DNA of 64,000 nucleotides, taken from the NCBI RefSeq assembly GCF_032854445.1, contig NC_088300.1, positions 59,370,984 to 59,434,983 on the forward strand. Direction: 5' to 3'. The notes beneath the pieces are model-generated. The model searched no databases, was not told the origin of the DNA, and saw only the letters and a program-made list of their open reading frames with translations. Below are positions 13,616 through 27,700 of the stretch, in pieces. Origin of the DNA: Liolophura sinensis (Eukaryota; Mollusca; Polyplacophora; Chitonida; Chitonidae). The position numbers and the translations under genes were made by a program. Positions within the stretch are counted from its first letter, which is position 1; each line of letters begins with the position of its first letter.

Positions 13616-14584
13616 TCAAGGTCATCACTGTGAAGAGCTTAAAATATCAAATATTTTGTCCCCTGATGTGCATGCCCATGTAAATTTATGTTCTATCCAG
13701 ACTGCTGACAAAGACTTACATGTCAATTCCTCAAATTTTCAAAACACAAAGGGCATCTATTGATCTAATTTACACAAGAAAAAAAATTGGTTTTTAACTT
13801 TGATCTATTTATACACTGGGATGTGACATCATTGTTATGTTGCTTGGTTACGAGTGGCCTAAAATTTTGTCCAAGATTAACTGTATTCTGAGAAAGCCTA
13901 TGATGCTAGAAAAGTGCTTTAAGGCTGGTTTGGAAAGTGTTATGATATCCTGCTGGAAAAATGAATGTTTCAGCCCCCAAAATGACATTTTATGGCCTTT
14001 ATTTGCCTCTAAAAATGCATTTTGTGGCTGAAAATTGGGGTCAATTAGCGTAATTCGGAAAGGGAACTTTTATATTCCCTGCTCCAGTTGTTCTTGGTGC
14101 CTTGGTGGCAATAAACATTTGAGTGCACTCATATTGCACTGCCCCATGATTAGGTGGTCTTACATGAAGTCAGCTGGCCAACGCTTGCCTTTCACATGTG
14201 TGACGCACTCAATGGGTATCAAACTGTGAGAAAGATTGTCAACTACAGTGGAAAGTGAAACAAGTTGGAGTATGGCATTACCCACCATTCACTCATTCAG
14301 CAGAGACGTTTAGAGATGTTATAAGTGGTAACTTCTTCTGACCAAATTTGAATTAGTTTACTTATTCGAGTTTGAAGTTACGAGTTACAAGTTGAACTTT
14401 TAACTTCTAACTAAAGATCTCTAATCAATAATCAATATATCTATGTATACTCACAAGATTAACCAGCTTAAGGCTTAAGGGATTTTATGGTTGAAAAAGG
14501 TTTTTGTAAAATCTGCCTATACACACAAAGCAGAGATGCAAGACAGTACTGGGTGAAATGAAAAGCATGGATGAACTGACTTAC

Positions 14585-14633
14585 CTGTGGTCTGTAGAGG
14601 AATTTGGGTCTGGTTCTGGCTGACGCAGCTGAC
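14585..14633 (-). other. Possible exon next to the minisatellite (candidate ANAPC4 3' exon)
   Basis: On the minus strand a tract of CTGT repeats ends in TAG, followed by 49 bases and then CAG|GTAAGT, a near-ideal donor. It enters in phase 1, matching the exon that ends at 18686, and reads GQLRQPEPDPNSSTDH without a stop. This fits a poorly conserved acidic linker of ANAPC4, but residue similarity is too weak to be sure. The acceptor's pyrimidine tract is made of the last minisatellite repeat. Confidence 0.35.
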
Positions 14634-15700
14634 CTACAGACAGACAGACAGCCTCAGCAACATAGCCCTCCCTGAGGAAAGACAATACACACAGACATTA
14701 GAGTACAGAATACATGTACATATACAGAATGACAGACAGACAGCCTCAGTAACATAGCCCTCCCTGAGGAAAGACAATACACACAGACATGAGAGTACAG
14801 AATACATGTACATATACAGAATGACAAACAGACAGCATCAGTAACATAGCCCTCCATGAAGAAAGGTAATACACAGACATGAGAGTACAGAATACATGTA
14901 CATATACAGAATGACAGACAGACAGCCTGAGTAACATAGCCCTCCATGAAGAAAGATAATACACACAGACATGAGAGTACAGAATACATGTACATATACA
15001 GAATGACAGACAGACAGCCTCAGTAACATAGCCCTCCATGAAGAAAGGTAATACACATAGACATGAGAGTACAGAATATATGTACATATACAGAATGACA
15101 GACAGACAGACAGCCTCAGTAACATAGCCCTCCATGAAGAAAGATAATACACACAGACATGAGAGTACAGAATACATGTACATATACAGAATGACAGACA
15201 GACAGACAGCCTCTGTAACATAGCCCTCCATGAAGAAAGATAATACACACAGACATGAGAGTACAGAATACATGTACATATACAGAATGACAGACAGACA
15301 GACAGCCTCTGTAACATAGCCCTCCATGAAGAAAGATAATACACACAGACATGAGAGTACAGAATACATGTACATATACAGAATGACAGACAGACAGACA
15401 GCCTCAGTAACATAGCCCTCCATGAAGAAAGATAATACACACAGACATGAGAGTACAGAATACAGAGAATACATATACAGAATGACAAACAGACAGCATC
15501 AGTAACATAGCCCTCCATGAAGAAAGGTAATACACACAGACATGAGAGTACAGAATACATGTACAGAATGACAGACAGACAGCCTGAGTAACATAGCCCT
15601 CCAACAAGAAAGACAACATACACAGAAGGGGGTATAAAATACATGCACATACACTGAGTTACAGGAAGACAGACAGTCACAATAACATTGCCCTGTACAA
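14634..15700. repeat. Minisatellite, 11-12 units of 86-96 bp with internal GACA runs
   Basis: The core 'CATAGCCCTCC' recurs at 14661, 14753, 14845, 14935, 15027, 15123, 15219, 15315, 15411, 15506 and 15592. A degenerate last unit lies near 15,687. Each unit carries a (GACA)n tract, 'CCATGAAGAAAG', 'TACACACAGACATGAGAG' and 'TACATGTACATATACAG'. Length differences mostly reflect the number of GACA repeats. Five central units are exactly 96 bp (32 codons), which keeps several minus-strand frames open and creates long Cys/Leu-rich ORFs. These have no coding support. Confidence 0.93.
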
Positions 15701-18685
15701 GGCCGATGGAGTATGAACTGTTGTTGCATATATGTGACCACAAAAACTGTGTTCCACATTTGCATCATTAGAGTTCAGTTATCCTGATCCTGTTTTTGTA
15801 TGTAGACAATCAAACAAATACCATACTCTTGGTGCTTAACTCATCACAATTTTTTTTATCTATGAAATGATATCATATTTAAATTCACCTTTCATGCAAT
15901 CAACTACAAAGAAAACTGCCAAACATATGCTTTAGCTTAACAAATCTAAAAATGCAAGAGAGTATGAAAGAATTGCTTATAGTTTGATGTCTTAATCCTT
16001 CTGGCTGACATCTGATTTTGACATGAAACCAGCATCTGTCAGGTGTAACCAGTAACATTTGATGAGGTGCCCAGATAACGAGCTCCTCAATTTGACCTTT
16101 CACCTCAGTAACAACAGGATATCAGTCAAACTTTTTACCTTTTGATCGCTTTTTTACATGTACATTCAACTTTGATGTCTAATATTAGTCACCTGATTGA
16201 CGTAACAACACATGAAGTTCATGAGCTAGTTTTTTTTTTTCTTGCTTTCTTGATAACGACATATTATACCAGCATTTTTGGTTTTCAAGGGAGCCAAGAA
16301 TGTTGTGTGACGAGTCTACAGGTAAACTAGGGCAGCTTCACGCTTCTGATCAAACAGCAATCAACAAGCTGTCCTCAGGTACAAAATTATCACCTGTCCT
16401 AATTCATACAATAAACAGAGTATGGCTGAAAGATCTAAAATGAACAGAAATTTAGGAGATATCCCTGTGCTATATACCAGACCACTAAACAATGCAAGAA
16501 AACATTTAAATGCAGAAATCAGGAAGGTTTTAAACAGCAGTAGTTATGAAATTTCTAGGACAATCAAATATATATGAAAGAAACACATTGTACAGGATTC
16601 AAGACGTTAGGGTGTAACTACAACTCACTAAATAAACTTTCATGAAGTAATCTGCATAAAAAAGTCTTTGGTTCTCCATTTCATTTAAAGTTCAAGGAGC
16701 ATCTGTTATTTTTACAAACCAAACTCAGTATTACTTTATTTGACAGACTGGTTTTAGAGTGTAACTAAGTAAGTTTTAAAATGGCTGTGATGTTGATAGG
16801 GGAAAAAACTTTGCAGAGATCATGAGAAAACACCTCACCTTGTCAGGTGAATGATGTATCTTCTGAGCTAAAACAACTGCCTAGTTTGGAATGGTTGGAT
16901 TCAAGCGACCACATAGGTCAACATTTAGATTTAATTTGATTTGAATGATTGCTTAGAGAAGGTTTAACAGTCTGTGCAAATGGCCACATGAATATTGCTA
17001 TCAACAGTGGAGTCAAGACATAGAGACCCTATGCCAGACATTCTACACTGCTCAACATGGAAGCATGGAGAGAAGCAGGTTTTCAAACATTATTCTAGTA
17101 GTCAAAATTAATGTTAGCTGTCTTCTTCTTAGACATCCGGGCAGAATTATTGATACTTTGCATCAGTGATTAAACTTCAAGTGTTTCATTTAATATTTCA
17201 TATATACACTTTTCCTAATTTCAGGCAAGGTCTTATATGTATTGTTTCAATGTCTGTGTATGTTAAGAAATACTAATCAATTCATCTACAATGTTGCTTG
17301 GACAATGAACTTATCGTGTAACACAGAATATTTGAAAACACAGGCACCACTAATAAACAGTTATGGGATACTGTTGTAGGTGAGTATGCCACAGCATTAC
17401 CCACACAAAATATTCTGACTACATGTTTGATAATTATCATGAAATGCATCAAGACATAATTATTATAATTCCCTATTTTTCAAAAAACTCAATGAGCAAT
17501 GATTTAATGGCTGTAGCTGTCATGGTATCATTTCATTTGGCAACCCACAGCATGGGAATAACCATGTTATATAACTGTACTGATTCTATCACATTATATA
17601 AATTAAGAATCAGCTGGGAATAGCATAATGAACATTTGGCATATTTTTATGTAAACCATAACATCAAATGTTAGAATGTTAGCCAATTAGCATCACAATA
17701 TGCTGAGTTATTCCATGCAGAGTTGTTCAAATTTAGCTGAAACGGTGATATGCAAAGTGTTATAGCAAAAAACTCATAAAACTATCAACCTATGATATAT
17801 GCATCTGTTATAGCCTACAACAAAGTGATTAAACATGGCTGAATAGTTTAAACTGTTACCACAACAATTCCTATTTTGAAAAATAAATATGTACAGAGCT
17901 GCAAGTTCCATATTTGGTATGTGGCCATAATGGAATGTGCAATACTGTCAAACAATTTCACACCTCTGGACAATACAACTGCAATGCACACCAAATGGTA
18001 GAGCTCAGTTGCTTTCACATGCAACAGGGAAACTTTCACATACCAAATATTTAGAGAGCAGAGTAAAAACTTACACTGTAAGTAGTCATGAGATGCAAGG
18101 GGTTGATTTAATGAAGCTTAATTAAACATTCATATAATTAAGACAATAATAGAAAACAGACGCATCGGCTGTCTGGTGAAAGTTTGAAAGAGAGCCCACA
18201 GGATTTGAAATGGGTCTCTTGCTCTTCTTCTAACTTCTAACAGTAAGAAAAAACTTTGTGTAAGGAAGAGAACAAAAAAACCTCAAAACAACAAAGGCTG
18301 ATTATAAATGAACAACATTACACAGCAAAAGACTAGATGCGAAAGCTTTTTAGCATAGGCTTACATAAAAATAATTACCACTTCGTGTGCAACACCACTT
18401 TCATTAGGGGAGCTGATCCCTACAGAAGATTCAAAAGAGAAACTGCCCCCCCACCCCCCCACCCCCAAAAATGTTTACCAGAAATTAAATTCAACCATCA
18501 TTTTAATATTATGACAATATTAATCATCAGAATCCTAAACCTAAAGTTGTGTAGTTGTGAAAAGGGACGTGAAACATCACATTATAAATAGCGGTCCTCC
18601 ACAGGATAACTGGCTTCAAACTAAAAGAAAAAACATCAGAGTCTATCATCTTGAAACTTAATTCCGAAACATGCATCGCTCTCAC
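15701..18685. other. AT-rich stretch, probably intron of ANAPC4
   Basis: If the 14,585-14,633 exon belongs to ANAPC4, this is one intron of about 4 kb. I see no SINE and no ORF with convincing homology. A C-rich run lies at 18,446-18,466. A minus-strand ORF near 17.85-18.04 kb was examined for ANAPC4 C-terminal similarity and not accepted. Confidence 0.4.
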
Positions 18686-18785
18686 CTGTAAAGGGAAGGA
18701 AGACAGTAGAGTCTCGGTTTTTAAAAGAAATTGTCATCTGCCAGCATGGTAACTTGTTTAATGGCATCAAACTTGAAGTACAGAG
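18686..18785 (-). CDS. ANAPC4: Probable ANAPC4 exon with an apparent frame break
   Basis: After an AACAG acceptor, the first half reads LYFKFDAIKQVTMLADDN, which fits the family block around 'LDAQFYDDETVTVVLKD'. That frame meets TAA at a TTTCTTTTAAAAACC run. In the neighbouring frame the exon continues KNRDSTVFLPFT up to a good donor (CAG|GTGAGA). One base too many in the homopolymer would explain it. The cause could be an assembly error, a real damaged allele, or my mis-assignment of the exon. Confidence 0.5.
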
Positions 18786-21700
18786 CTGTTAGTGAAAAAC
18801 GTAATTAGTGCATGTCATCTCGACTTCGAGGGCCATGCGCCAGCTCCAACACTATGGCCACACTAAAGAGATCGGCAACTGAACCAACTGAACAGCATAC
18901 TTGTGAGATCAAACAATTACATGAAAGTCCCACAGCGACTGGCCAACGCTGTGGACACCAAAGGCTTGAGCAATGGAAGAATAAGTAGAAAAAAAAAACA
19001 AAAAACACACACACACTCACAACTAGCTGCTCTGTTCAACTTTTTGTGATATCAACTATTTGTCAGAGACCCAAGGAGTCCAGGTCAAAGGGCATATCAG
19101 CTGTCTGATAACTTCCACATTACCGGTATTCTGCTGCTATTTGCACCGTTTTAATGACTACCTAAGCGCTCGATAGTTGCAAGGTAGGCTTAAATACCAT
19201 TACGAGCTGTTAAATACATGCATGTCAGCTACTTTACAAGATGTAACTCTTTTAGTACGTATGCTACCACAAGCAATCATTCAAGGTACCGACTGGTATG
19301 TGACATTTACTGCTACGACCCACAAAAAAGCGCCTGAGAATCTGATAACCTTTTGCGATGTAAAATTAAAAGGATAATAAATGGAAGCACGACTCCAAAC
19401 ATAATTACAATTTTCATTCAATGCGTAATCATTTCATATAAATCCCAACAAAAAAAATGAAAAAAACATCACGAAAGGAAGCTAATATTTGACCATAACA
19501 GACCCTCTATTTTGCTAAACGCACTTACACAGCGTTCTTGGGTGAAACTACTTCCCAGTATACGGCAATTTCTTCACATATTTTCATGCCTTTATAATGG
19601 GCTTCTTGAGATTCTCTCCGACAGACCCAAAAAAAGAAATGTTTGTTTCCTTGGATATGCTGTTTTTACACCTGAACTCATCAATTAAAATGCATGATCA
19701 TACATTTCAAATTCAACATTTTGACGTAACCCTGTAAATGGCACAAATTATGTGGGTAAACAAAATGACCAAGTAAAATGTTTGGAAAGCTGCATTAATC
19801 AACCAAAAAAAACTCCCAAGGGACATAACTGAGAAAATCTATCCAGAAAAGAAACATGTCTTATTACTCCCCTTTTGTATTAACAAAGTAGATTTATGTT
19901 ATAAGTTTATAATAAAGCATACCAAAATAAGTATTGGCCTAATTAAATGAAACCACTAAGCAAGAGCACAACAAATTAGAAAGTGTTGGAGACAGGGAGA
20001 GAATACCATAAACAGAAGATGCAAAGTTTCTTCCCAGACTCACTTTTGGCTGTCTGTTGGATGCCTTAGGACAAAAAATGTCGAGGCGGGTTTTGGATCA
20101 AATGTGAACACTGTGTACATCTGATGAGATTCACAGACAGTAAACCTGAAAAACAAAGTGAATGTCAACACTTTCCTCTAATGGATAGAAAATGCCCAAA
20201 GGCAAATACCTTTACACGGTTATATAATTATGAAGATTTTATTGTATTTTTTCATCCGCTTTAAACAAACAAAATTTTTTTTTTAGGATGGAATGCATTG
20301 GTGCTAACTGGTGGTCTATCATAATTCTATATAACACTGAAAGAAAATGTCTTATAAGTTAAATTTTCACATCAAATATATTACTATGACGACAAAGATG
20401 ATTTCATGGGATTCTGCAAATTTGTATCCAGTGAGTGTTACAAATTAAAAACCAATCTGAATTTACCAACCATTCTAACCAAAAATTCAGGAATATTTAT
20501 AATTCATGTACTTACTGGCTTATTGCGAAGGCCAAAGGTTGCTTCTGCTCATCTCTAAAACACAATCATTACAAAAAAGTTTAAACAATAAATATTGTCA
20601 GGGCAGTTATTTAACCAAAAAAAGAGAGTGTGATGAGTGGAACAACTGGTTTAGGAAATGTTCCATTTAGAATCACCATATAAGAAAGAGAGAATTAAAA
20701 CAACATTAAATAGGAATGTGATGTGAATTCATTAACTAAACTAAGATAATTTAAGATTGAAAGTCTCTAAAAAGTTTGCTTTGCAGACTGTTTTAATATA
20801 TCATTAAGAACTTTTTTCTATCAGACACACAAAACAAACTTCAGGGTTTCTTTTGACACAGATCTGCTAATAATCGTATTTCTCCTTAATTAGGTAATAA
20901 GTAAACCCGCTTAACCAGACACCTAATTCTGATGTATGTATAAGAAATTTACATCATGCACAGTTCTAATTAAAATGAAATTTTCTCAATTGCTCAGACA
21001 AAGTTCAGTGTCTCATATGTTCTTTGTGAATCACAGATCTTGCATCAGAGGCATAACATGCTCACCTTTTCACCCCAGAAAACAAGCGAAATTTGTGAGA
21101 ACACATCAAGAATTTTCCGATCACACTCTGTTAAGAAACAGAAAGCAACGATTACAGATACATTATAGAGACATTTCAAGTAAATAGCAACAATTCAACT
21201 ATGAGATACATGTATATCATCGTAATTAATGTGTACTGCTACTTTCTCCGCATGTTCAGCGCTTTTATTTCACATCTTTTACATTTATATATTTTCTTGA
21301 ATAGGCATATAGAAGCTAACAGAGTAACATCACAAAATTTCCATATGGACAACAATTTCTGATTTATTTTAACCAACGTTTCCATGCACATTCTAACGTC
21401 ACTATCAAGCATGTGCTTAGAATATACACCGCAATGTTGGTAAGAAGAATTTGTTATCCATCGAGATACTTTGTGATGTTTATTTACGCATTTTTTGGAC
21501 AATTAAGATCAGTGTAACTGATGGCCAGAAACAATACATGAGTTGAACTGCATTTCTTACACATTATGCAAGATTCTTCTAGATCACTGAATAATGGACA
21601 TCTCTACATTAATCTCTTTTTTATTTAATATATTGAAGTGCTCTTAATACAAATTGTGACATACTGCAGGATGGGTTAAGGCAGAATCTATACAGGTTTC

Positions 21701-24700
21701 CAACTTCTCCCTGAGCTGAATTAAAGATTTCTCTGTCTCCACTTGGTACAACAATGGACTATCTACAAAAAAATGATCCAAAATTTCATTAGCAAAACAG
21801 GAAGACAATAATGTATCATAAAGTGTTTTTTACAGACAAAGAACCTTCTATGAACTGATAGATTACGGTTAAAAAATCCATTTATTTTACATACATAATT
21901 CATTAGGAAAAATCAGGTTAGGTGAAAGAACCAATCAAACATGACCTGCTAACCTCGTACAAGAGTGGTTAGAGCTTTGCCTCAAAACTCACGGTGGATT
22001 ACCTTTCAAATGTGTGCTGGTTTTGACACACTGATTCCAAGGATTACTGGAGGTATCAGGAGGATAGTGCAGGTTTTCATTCTTCAGATACTGAAAAACA
22101 AATATCAGTCAGAGTTTTGGTCTGTGCCGCTTTGTGCCTGTACAATATTATACATGTGTATTTCAACTATAATGTTACAGACCGAGCCAACATATTCATT
22201 TATTTATTTGATTGGTGCTTTATGCCGTACTCAAGAATATTTCACTTATACGATGGCTGCCAGCATTACAGTGGGTGGAAACCGGGCAGCGCCTAAGGAA
22301 ACCAACAGCCATTGGCAGGTTGCTGGCAAACCTTCCCACGTACGGCCGGAGAGGGAGCCAGCATGAGCTGGACTTGAACTCACAGCGATCGCATTGGTGA
22401 GAGGCTTCTGGGTCATCACACTGCGCTAGCGCGCAAACCAACAGAGCCACGGAAATCCCCCCAAGCCAACATAAACATAGAGTATAGTCATTCATTAACT
22501 CTGTCAAACCTCACAATCTAATCAATCATTTACTGTAACTGGCTTTTCACATTCATGTTTTTCTTTTACCCAGGGCCAAATAGGACAGGTGATACTCAAT
22601 GCTTTTTGAATGCAAAACCATAAATATTAAACTCTGATACCAGAATGCTATTGATTTTGGTAGAAATGACTACAAAAGACCGAAAAGGACAGCAAATGAT
22701 TGATAATGGGTTAGTATCTCCTTTCCTGTTGTAAATGTCAATATCAAGGGAAAAAAAAGACATAAATTTATTTATGTATTTATCTGATTGGTGTTTTACG
22801 CCGTACTCAAGAATATTTCACTTATACGACGGTGACCAACATTATGGTGGGAGGAACACAGGTAGAAGTCAGGGAAAGCCCTCGACCATCTGAAGGTTGC
22901 TGGCTATATTTTTTAAATCAAAACTTTAATATAGTTCTTTTCAAACATTATTACCTGGCCAACCTTCTCTAATTTAATTTGGGGCTTATTGGCTTCAGCA
23001 TCCTCAGATGTTGACATCTTGTCAAGAATATCTTTGTCTTCATCTTCATCTTCCTGTTGTTAAATAATCGTTTTTATTTGAAATCAGAAATATTTCTTCA
23101 ATTTAAACAAGAAACAAAGATAATCCACCACTCCACTTTTATTGTACCTGTGCGAAACATGATCACATAAGTAATATGTGCTAATTAGATTCCATTAATT
23201 GTTGCTTAATGTTCTACTCAAGACTTTGTCACTAATATAAAGGCTGTCAGATTTATTGGTGGAAGAAACCAGAGTGACCACAATAACCTGATGTAAACCA
23301 ATGACCTTTGGCAAGTTACTGATGAGCTTGTCCATTAGTGACAGGCAAATATGCACACAGTATTAGGAAAGACAAGCAACAGATGGTAGACTGTGCAAAT
23401 GGCGAACAAGCTTTGTCAACTGCTTACTGTCACTGAGGCCTTATGACCAGTGACTGAATCTTCAAATCACCTTATGTCAGGTTTGAACTCACACCTTGTG
23501 AGTCCTAGTGACTGAAAGGCAAGAGCCTTCAACCACATCCACTCCCTAGAAATTACTTATAATAAATACTAATAACTAAGTTTACTGGAAAAATATATCA
23601 AAAATGGTTAAGTTACCTCTGAGAACTGTGCGAAATTATCCTTCAGGAATTCAGCCACAAAGTTCATGTCATACTGCGTCATCTGGGAAAACAAAAGCTA
23701 CTACATATACATGTATAACTAAAACCGTGCATCTTTGTGATAAGCCTGGATGATATTCTGGTACTATGTCAGTCAAAAAATGGTATAAAGTCCAGAAACC
23801 TCTTAGACAAATACATGTACTCATATTATGTTTATAGTATTCATATATCTATCTTGCTTCATTATGCTACCAACAGGATTTTAAGATGACCCTTAAATTA
23901 CTTACTGGAATAAACCCAGCAACCCAAGGGAGTTATATATGACTTAACTTTACCTTGCTCAACGCTGGTGTGAGAATATCTCCAGAGAGCCGCACAATCA
24001 CTAGAGAAATAAACAAGGCAAAGAGATTACAGGTAAACAAACTACAAGAAGGATCCTTGAGCCAAAATACATGTCTTTACCCTCCAAAAAATCCAACAGT
24101 TTATTATTGCCATCAGACAAATGGCCAAAGAGACACACTCTTAAGTGGAGATCAAATCAGTCCAATACAGTCAAGCTTCAATCCAATATGTCTATTTTTA
24201 ATTAACTCCCTTGTTACATGACAATGACATAACACGAGATTAGTTTTTGAGGCGTGAAACTCCGTAAAGTGGCACCTCGCATGTAGGCATGCAGTATGTA
24301 GGTTATGTCACAACAATAACATATATTTTCTATGCAACAATGCAATAAAAGTAAAACATGATATCAGAGAGAGAGAGAGCTTTGTAAATGAAGTCGATGA
24401 TTTCAGTTCAAGAATTCGCTGAAGCTGCCTGTTCATTTTAATTAAAGCCAGGATTTTAAAATTACACCCAAATGTATAAAAAATACATAATGTTTATTCT
24501 GGGCTTTCTAAATAAGTTTACAAAATTAAAATCTGCCTTATAGCTAGGTCATTAAATAGCTTATGCTGCTTTAACTCAGAAACTTGCGACTAGCCATTTT
24601 CTGAGGTCTCACCTAACCACAGCTGGAGAGTGACCTCAAGGGAGGTTAAATAATGACCCAGCCCTATTGTTGACTAAATTTGGCCCATTATTTTTGGAGA

Positions 24701-27700
24701 GTCCACACGGACATGCTTATAACAGCCTGTTATACTGTCCAAAAAAGTGACAAACAGACAAGTAGTTGAGTAGTCCTTTAGCCACATACACTAACAGTAG
24801 GAAGTACCAAGTTTAGATTACAATCTACTTACACATGGACTTGATGAAAAAAGAAAACATTCACTACCTGAATAAAGCCACCGGATAAAAGCTGAGAAGT
24901 TTTTCATGCTCGCATCAATGACCCTAAAAGTGAAAACAGATGTGATAGATAAAGTAGCAAAGAGATCAACATTTCTTTTGTATCTTAGAGCATGCCCGAA
25001 ACAGGGCCCACATTAGTTTCTTCAACTTCAGCGCCATGAACACTTGCCATAGCCAATCAGTCCCTGATCAATGGGCTTGCACACTTGTATCCACCTTTGA
25101 ATGAGCCAGCAGCAGCTTTTAGTGAGGAAGTTTGTCAGGAACCTGACAAAAGGTGGTGATTTCCCTGACCACAGTCACATACACAATATATTTTTGATTA
25201 ATTTATTTATTTATCTGATTGGTATTTTACGCCGTACACCAGAATATTTCACTTATATGATGGGAGCCAACATTATGGTGGGAGGAAACCGGACAGAGCC
25301 AAAGAGAAACCTCCGACCATCTGCAGGTTGCTGACAGACCTTTCCACATACAACAGGAGAGGAAGCCAGCATGAGCTGGACTTGAATTCACAGGGACCAG
25401 ATTGGGGAGTTGGTCCAGTTACTGATCTCTGCTCGCCAGCTAACCACTCAGCCACAGAGGCCCCGCATATATTTCTGAGTATAACATAACATCGCAATGA
25501 CAAACAGTCAAGTACCATGAAAAAAAAAAAAGTCGCCATCATTTTAGGTATGTAACATTTGCCAGGTAAAATTAATTTTTAAAACGGTTAGCTAAATAGC
25601 ACTGGTTACATTATAGAGTGATTATTTAAGACTTAACTTGGAGATTTATTGCATCACAAAGAGTTCAGCCACAATCTACTACTCACTGTTGTAATTCACT
25701 TATTTTGAGTACGAATGAGCCTGCAGACAAGATGGCCTCCTGAAGAAGGTTTGTGTCGAGTCCAAGAACACCAAACTTGTCGTACCAAAGAGAGAGGCCG
25801 CGTAGCTCACTGAGGTGGTACAGCAGCGACTGACTGACACTACAACGAAGTGTGATACTGATGACACTGGACGAGTTATCTTCAACAAGGAATTATGTTG
25901 ACAATTACCCAAAGTGTTCCAAACAAACAAATGTACATATTGTATCCTATCTGATAAGGTCATAAATATGAATCTATATGGAGATGGTCTTTTCTGGTTA
26001 CATTTAATTTCAATCAACATCAAGAAAATCAAAGCACAAGTAAAACACTATGTTAACAGGCTCTCATCAATTGCTGACTGTATTAATGCATGCTTAGTGC
26101 GTGTTGGCTGTTCTGCAAATGTGCACAGATTCATAGAAGTCCAAATTCTACAAACCGAAACTCAAAAATGACACTTTTTTATTTCTGAATGAGTTCCTGA
26201 ACGAGTTAAAAACACATTACCAATTAATTTGAGGTCCGTATTGAGCTAAAATATATTTTACAAACCAAGCTAAATCTTATGTCATGCTGAGCCATTACCT
26301 ATATATTTCTGACAACATCCCTTTTACAGCTTCAAATGTAGTACATATAATTTAGTAAACACAATAAATAAAACAAGCAGTTTTGGAAAAAAATAATGTG
26401 TCTTTATTTTCTCTGATTCATATACCGACAAACAGCATGCAAATAATATTTGTGTTTTACATGTTTTCTTTTCATCTTTACGTTTTACTTACTTCTGTAG
26501 ATGTGTAACCACCAGCTTTTGGATATTACGGTAGGAGGAATCAATGGATCGATCCAGCTTTTTAAGACCCTATAAAGAATATAAACCAAACTATACAGAT
26601 TTGCTGTAAGATCTTATATCTACCTTTAACTGTTTTTATAAATCTCGACAACCATTCTTTTCAAATATACATGATCAAACCTACACACACCAATATACTT
26701 AAGCAAACAAATTCACCATCAACAGAAATAATTTTATAAACTGTTTGTGTTAAAAACTCAACAACACAAATATTACACATAAATTCAGAATACCTTAGTA
26801 CTTATTCATATAAGTTCCATAATGTTACCTTTTCTGTTAATCCATGTAACAGGAAGGCCTGGAGTTCAGGACTGACAAAAGAAGTCAAACCAACAAATCA
26901 AAGATAAGGGCTAGATAACATTTGTTTATAGTGCAGGTATGTTCCAAAATGGTCTGTACTAAATTCCACTACCACACCTAACCAAGTCTTTACAAAGCAA
27001 GAATTCTAAACTGTAATTCCCCTATGTAAAACAGTAAAATATTCTGCAAAGAAAGAAGAATCAGTTCACTAATTACAAAATATTTACAAAAATTAGAACC
27101 AAACAGCATCAAAATTTTTCTGAAAGATGCACTGTTTTAACAACACCAATTTAACCTGGATTTATCATGTATTTCTCAGAATTCACATCTAACAGCTCTG
27201 TACTATTCTGGTAAGTGTAAGGAGCATCAAGATCAACAGTGTCAGAAAGACTGTTGACTGTGCCGATTTTGAAGAAAGAAGCCTACCTTCCTGAATCACC
27301 TGAGTTCACCTTAAGAGAACAAGTTCACCTGAGCGTACCTAAGAGAGGCTCACCTTGGTGTACCAAAGAGACGAAGCTCATCTTGGTATACCAAAAAGAA
27401 GCTCACCTTGGTCACCCAAAGAGAAGCTCCCCTTGTTGTACCAAAGAGAAGCTCACCTAGATGTACCAAAGAGAATTACCTCACCTTGGTGTACCAAGGA
27501 GAATAAGCTCACCTTGGTGTACCAAAGAAAATAAGCCCACGTTGGTGTACCAAAGAGAATAAGTTCACCCTGTTCTACCAAAGGGAAGAAGCCCACCTTG
27601 GTGTACCAAAGAGAAGAAGCTCACCTTGGTCACCCACAGAGAAGATGCTCACCTTGGTTACCCAAAGAAAAGCTCACCTTGTTGTACCAAAGAGAAAAAG

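Noticed and set aside
13396-13628. Minus-strand ORFs
   Set aside because: They lie entirely in a diverged SINE.
14634-15700. CRISPR array
   Set aside because: Units are contiguous and nearly identical throughout, with no unique spacers. This is a eukaryotic minisatellite.
14654-15768. Long minus-strand ORFs of 110-300 codons
   Set aside because: They are overlapping readings of the 96-bp minisatellite in several frames. Composition simply mirrors the repeat, and no splice or homology support exists.
17848-18039. Minus-strand ORF with VVLSRGVKLFDS, faintly like the ANAPC4 C-terminus
   Set aside because: The similarity covers only about 12 residues, no acidic tail follows, and splice borders do not fit.
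18805-19020. Minus-strand ORF containing LVQLPISLV in another frame, like an ANAPC4 block
   Set aside because: It lies before the exon it should follow and consists of a short direct repeat (GTTCAGTTGGTTCAGTTG), so it is chance.
19529-19610. Minus-strand open segment (MKICEEIAVYWEVVSPKNA) with a good GTAAGT donor, where an ANAPC4 exon is missing
   Set aside because: Its donor phase does not fit the next recognised exon and its residues do not resemble the expected ANAPC4 block. It could be a separate first exon, but the evidence is too thin.
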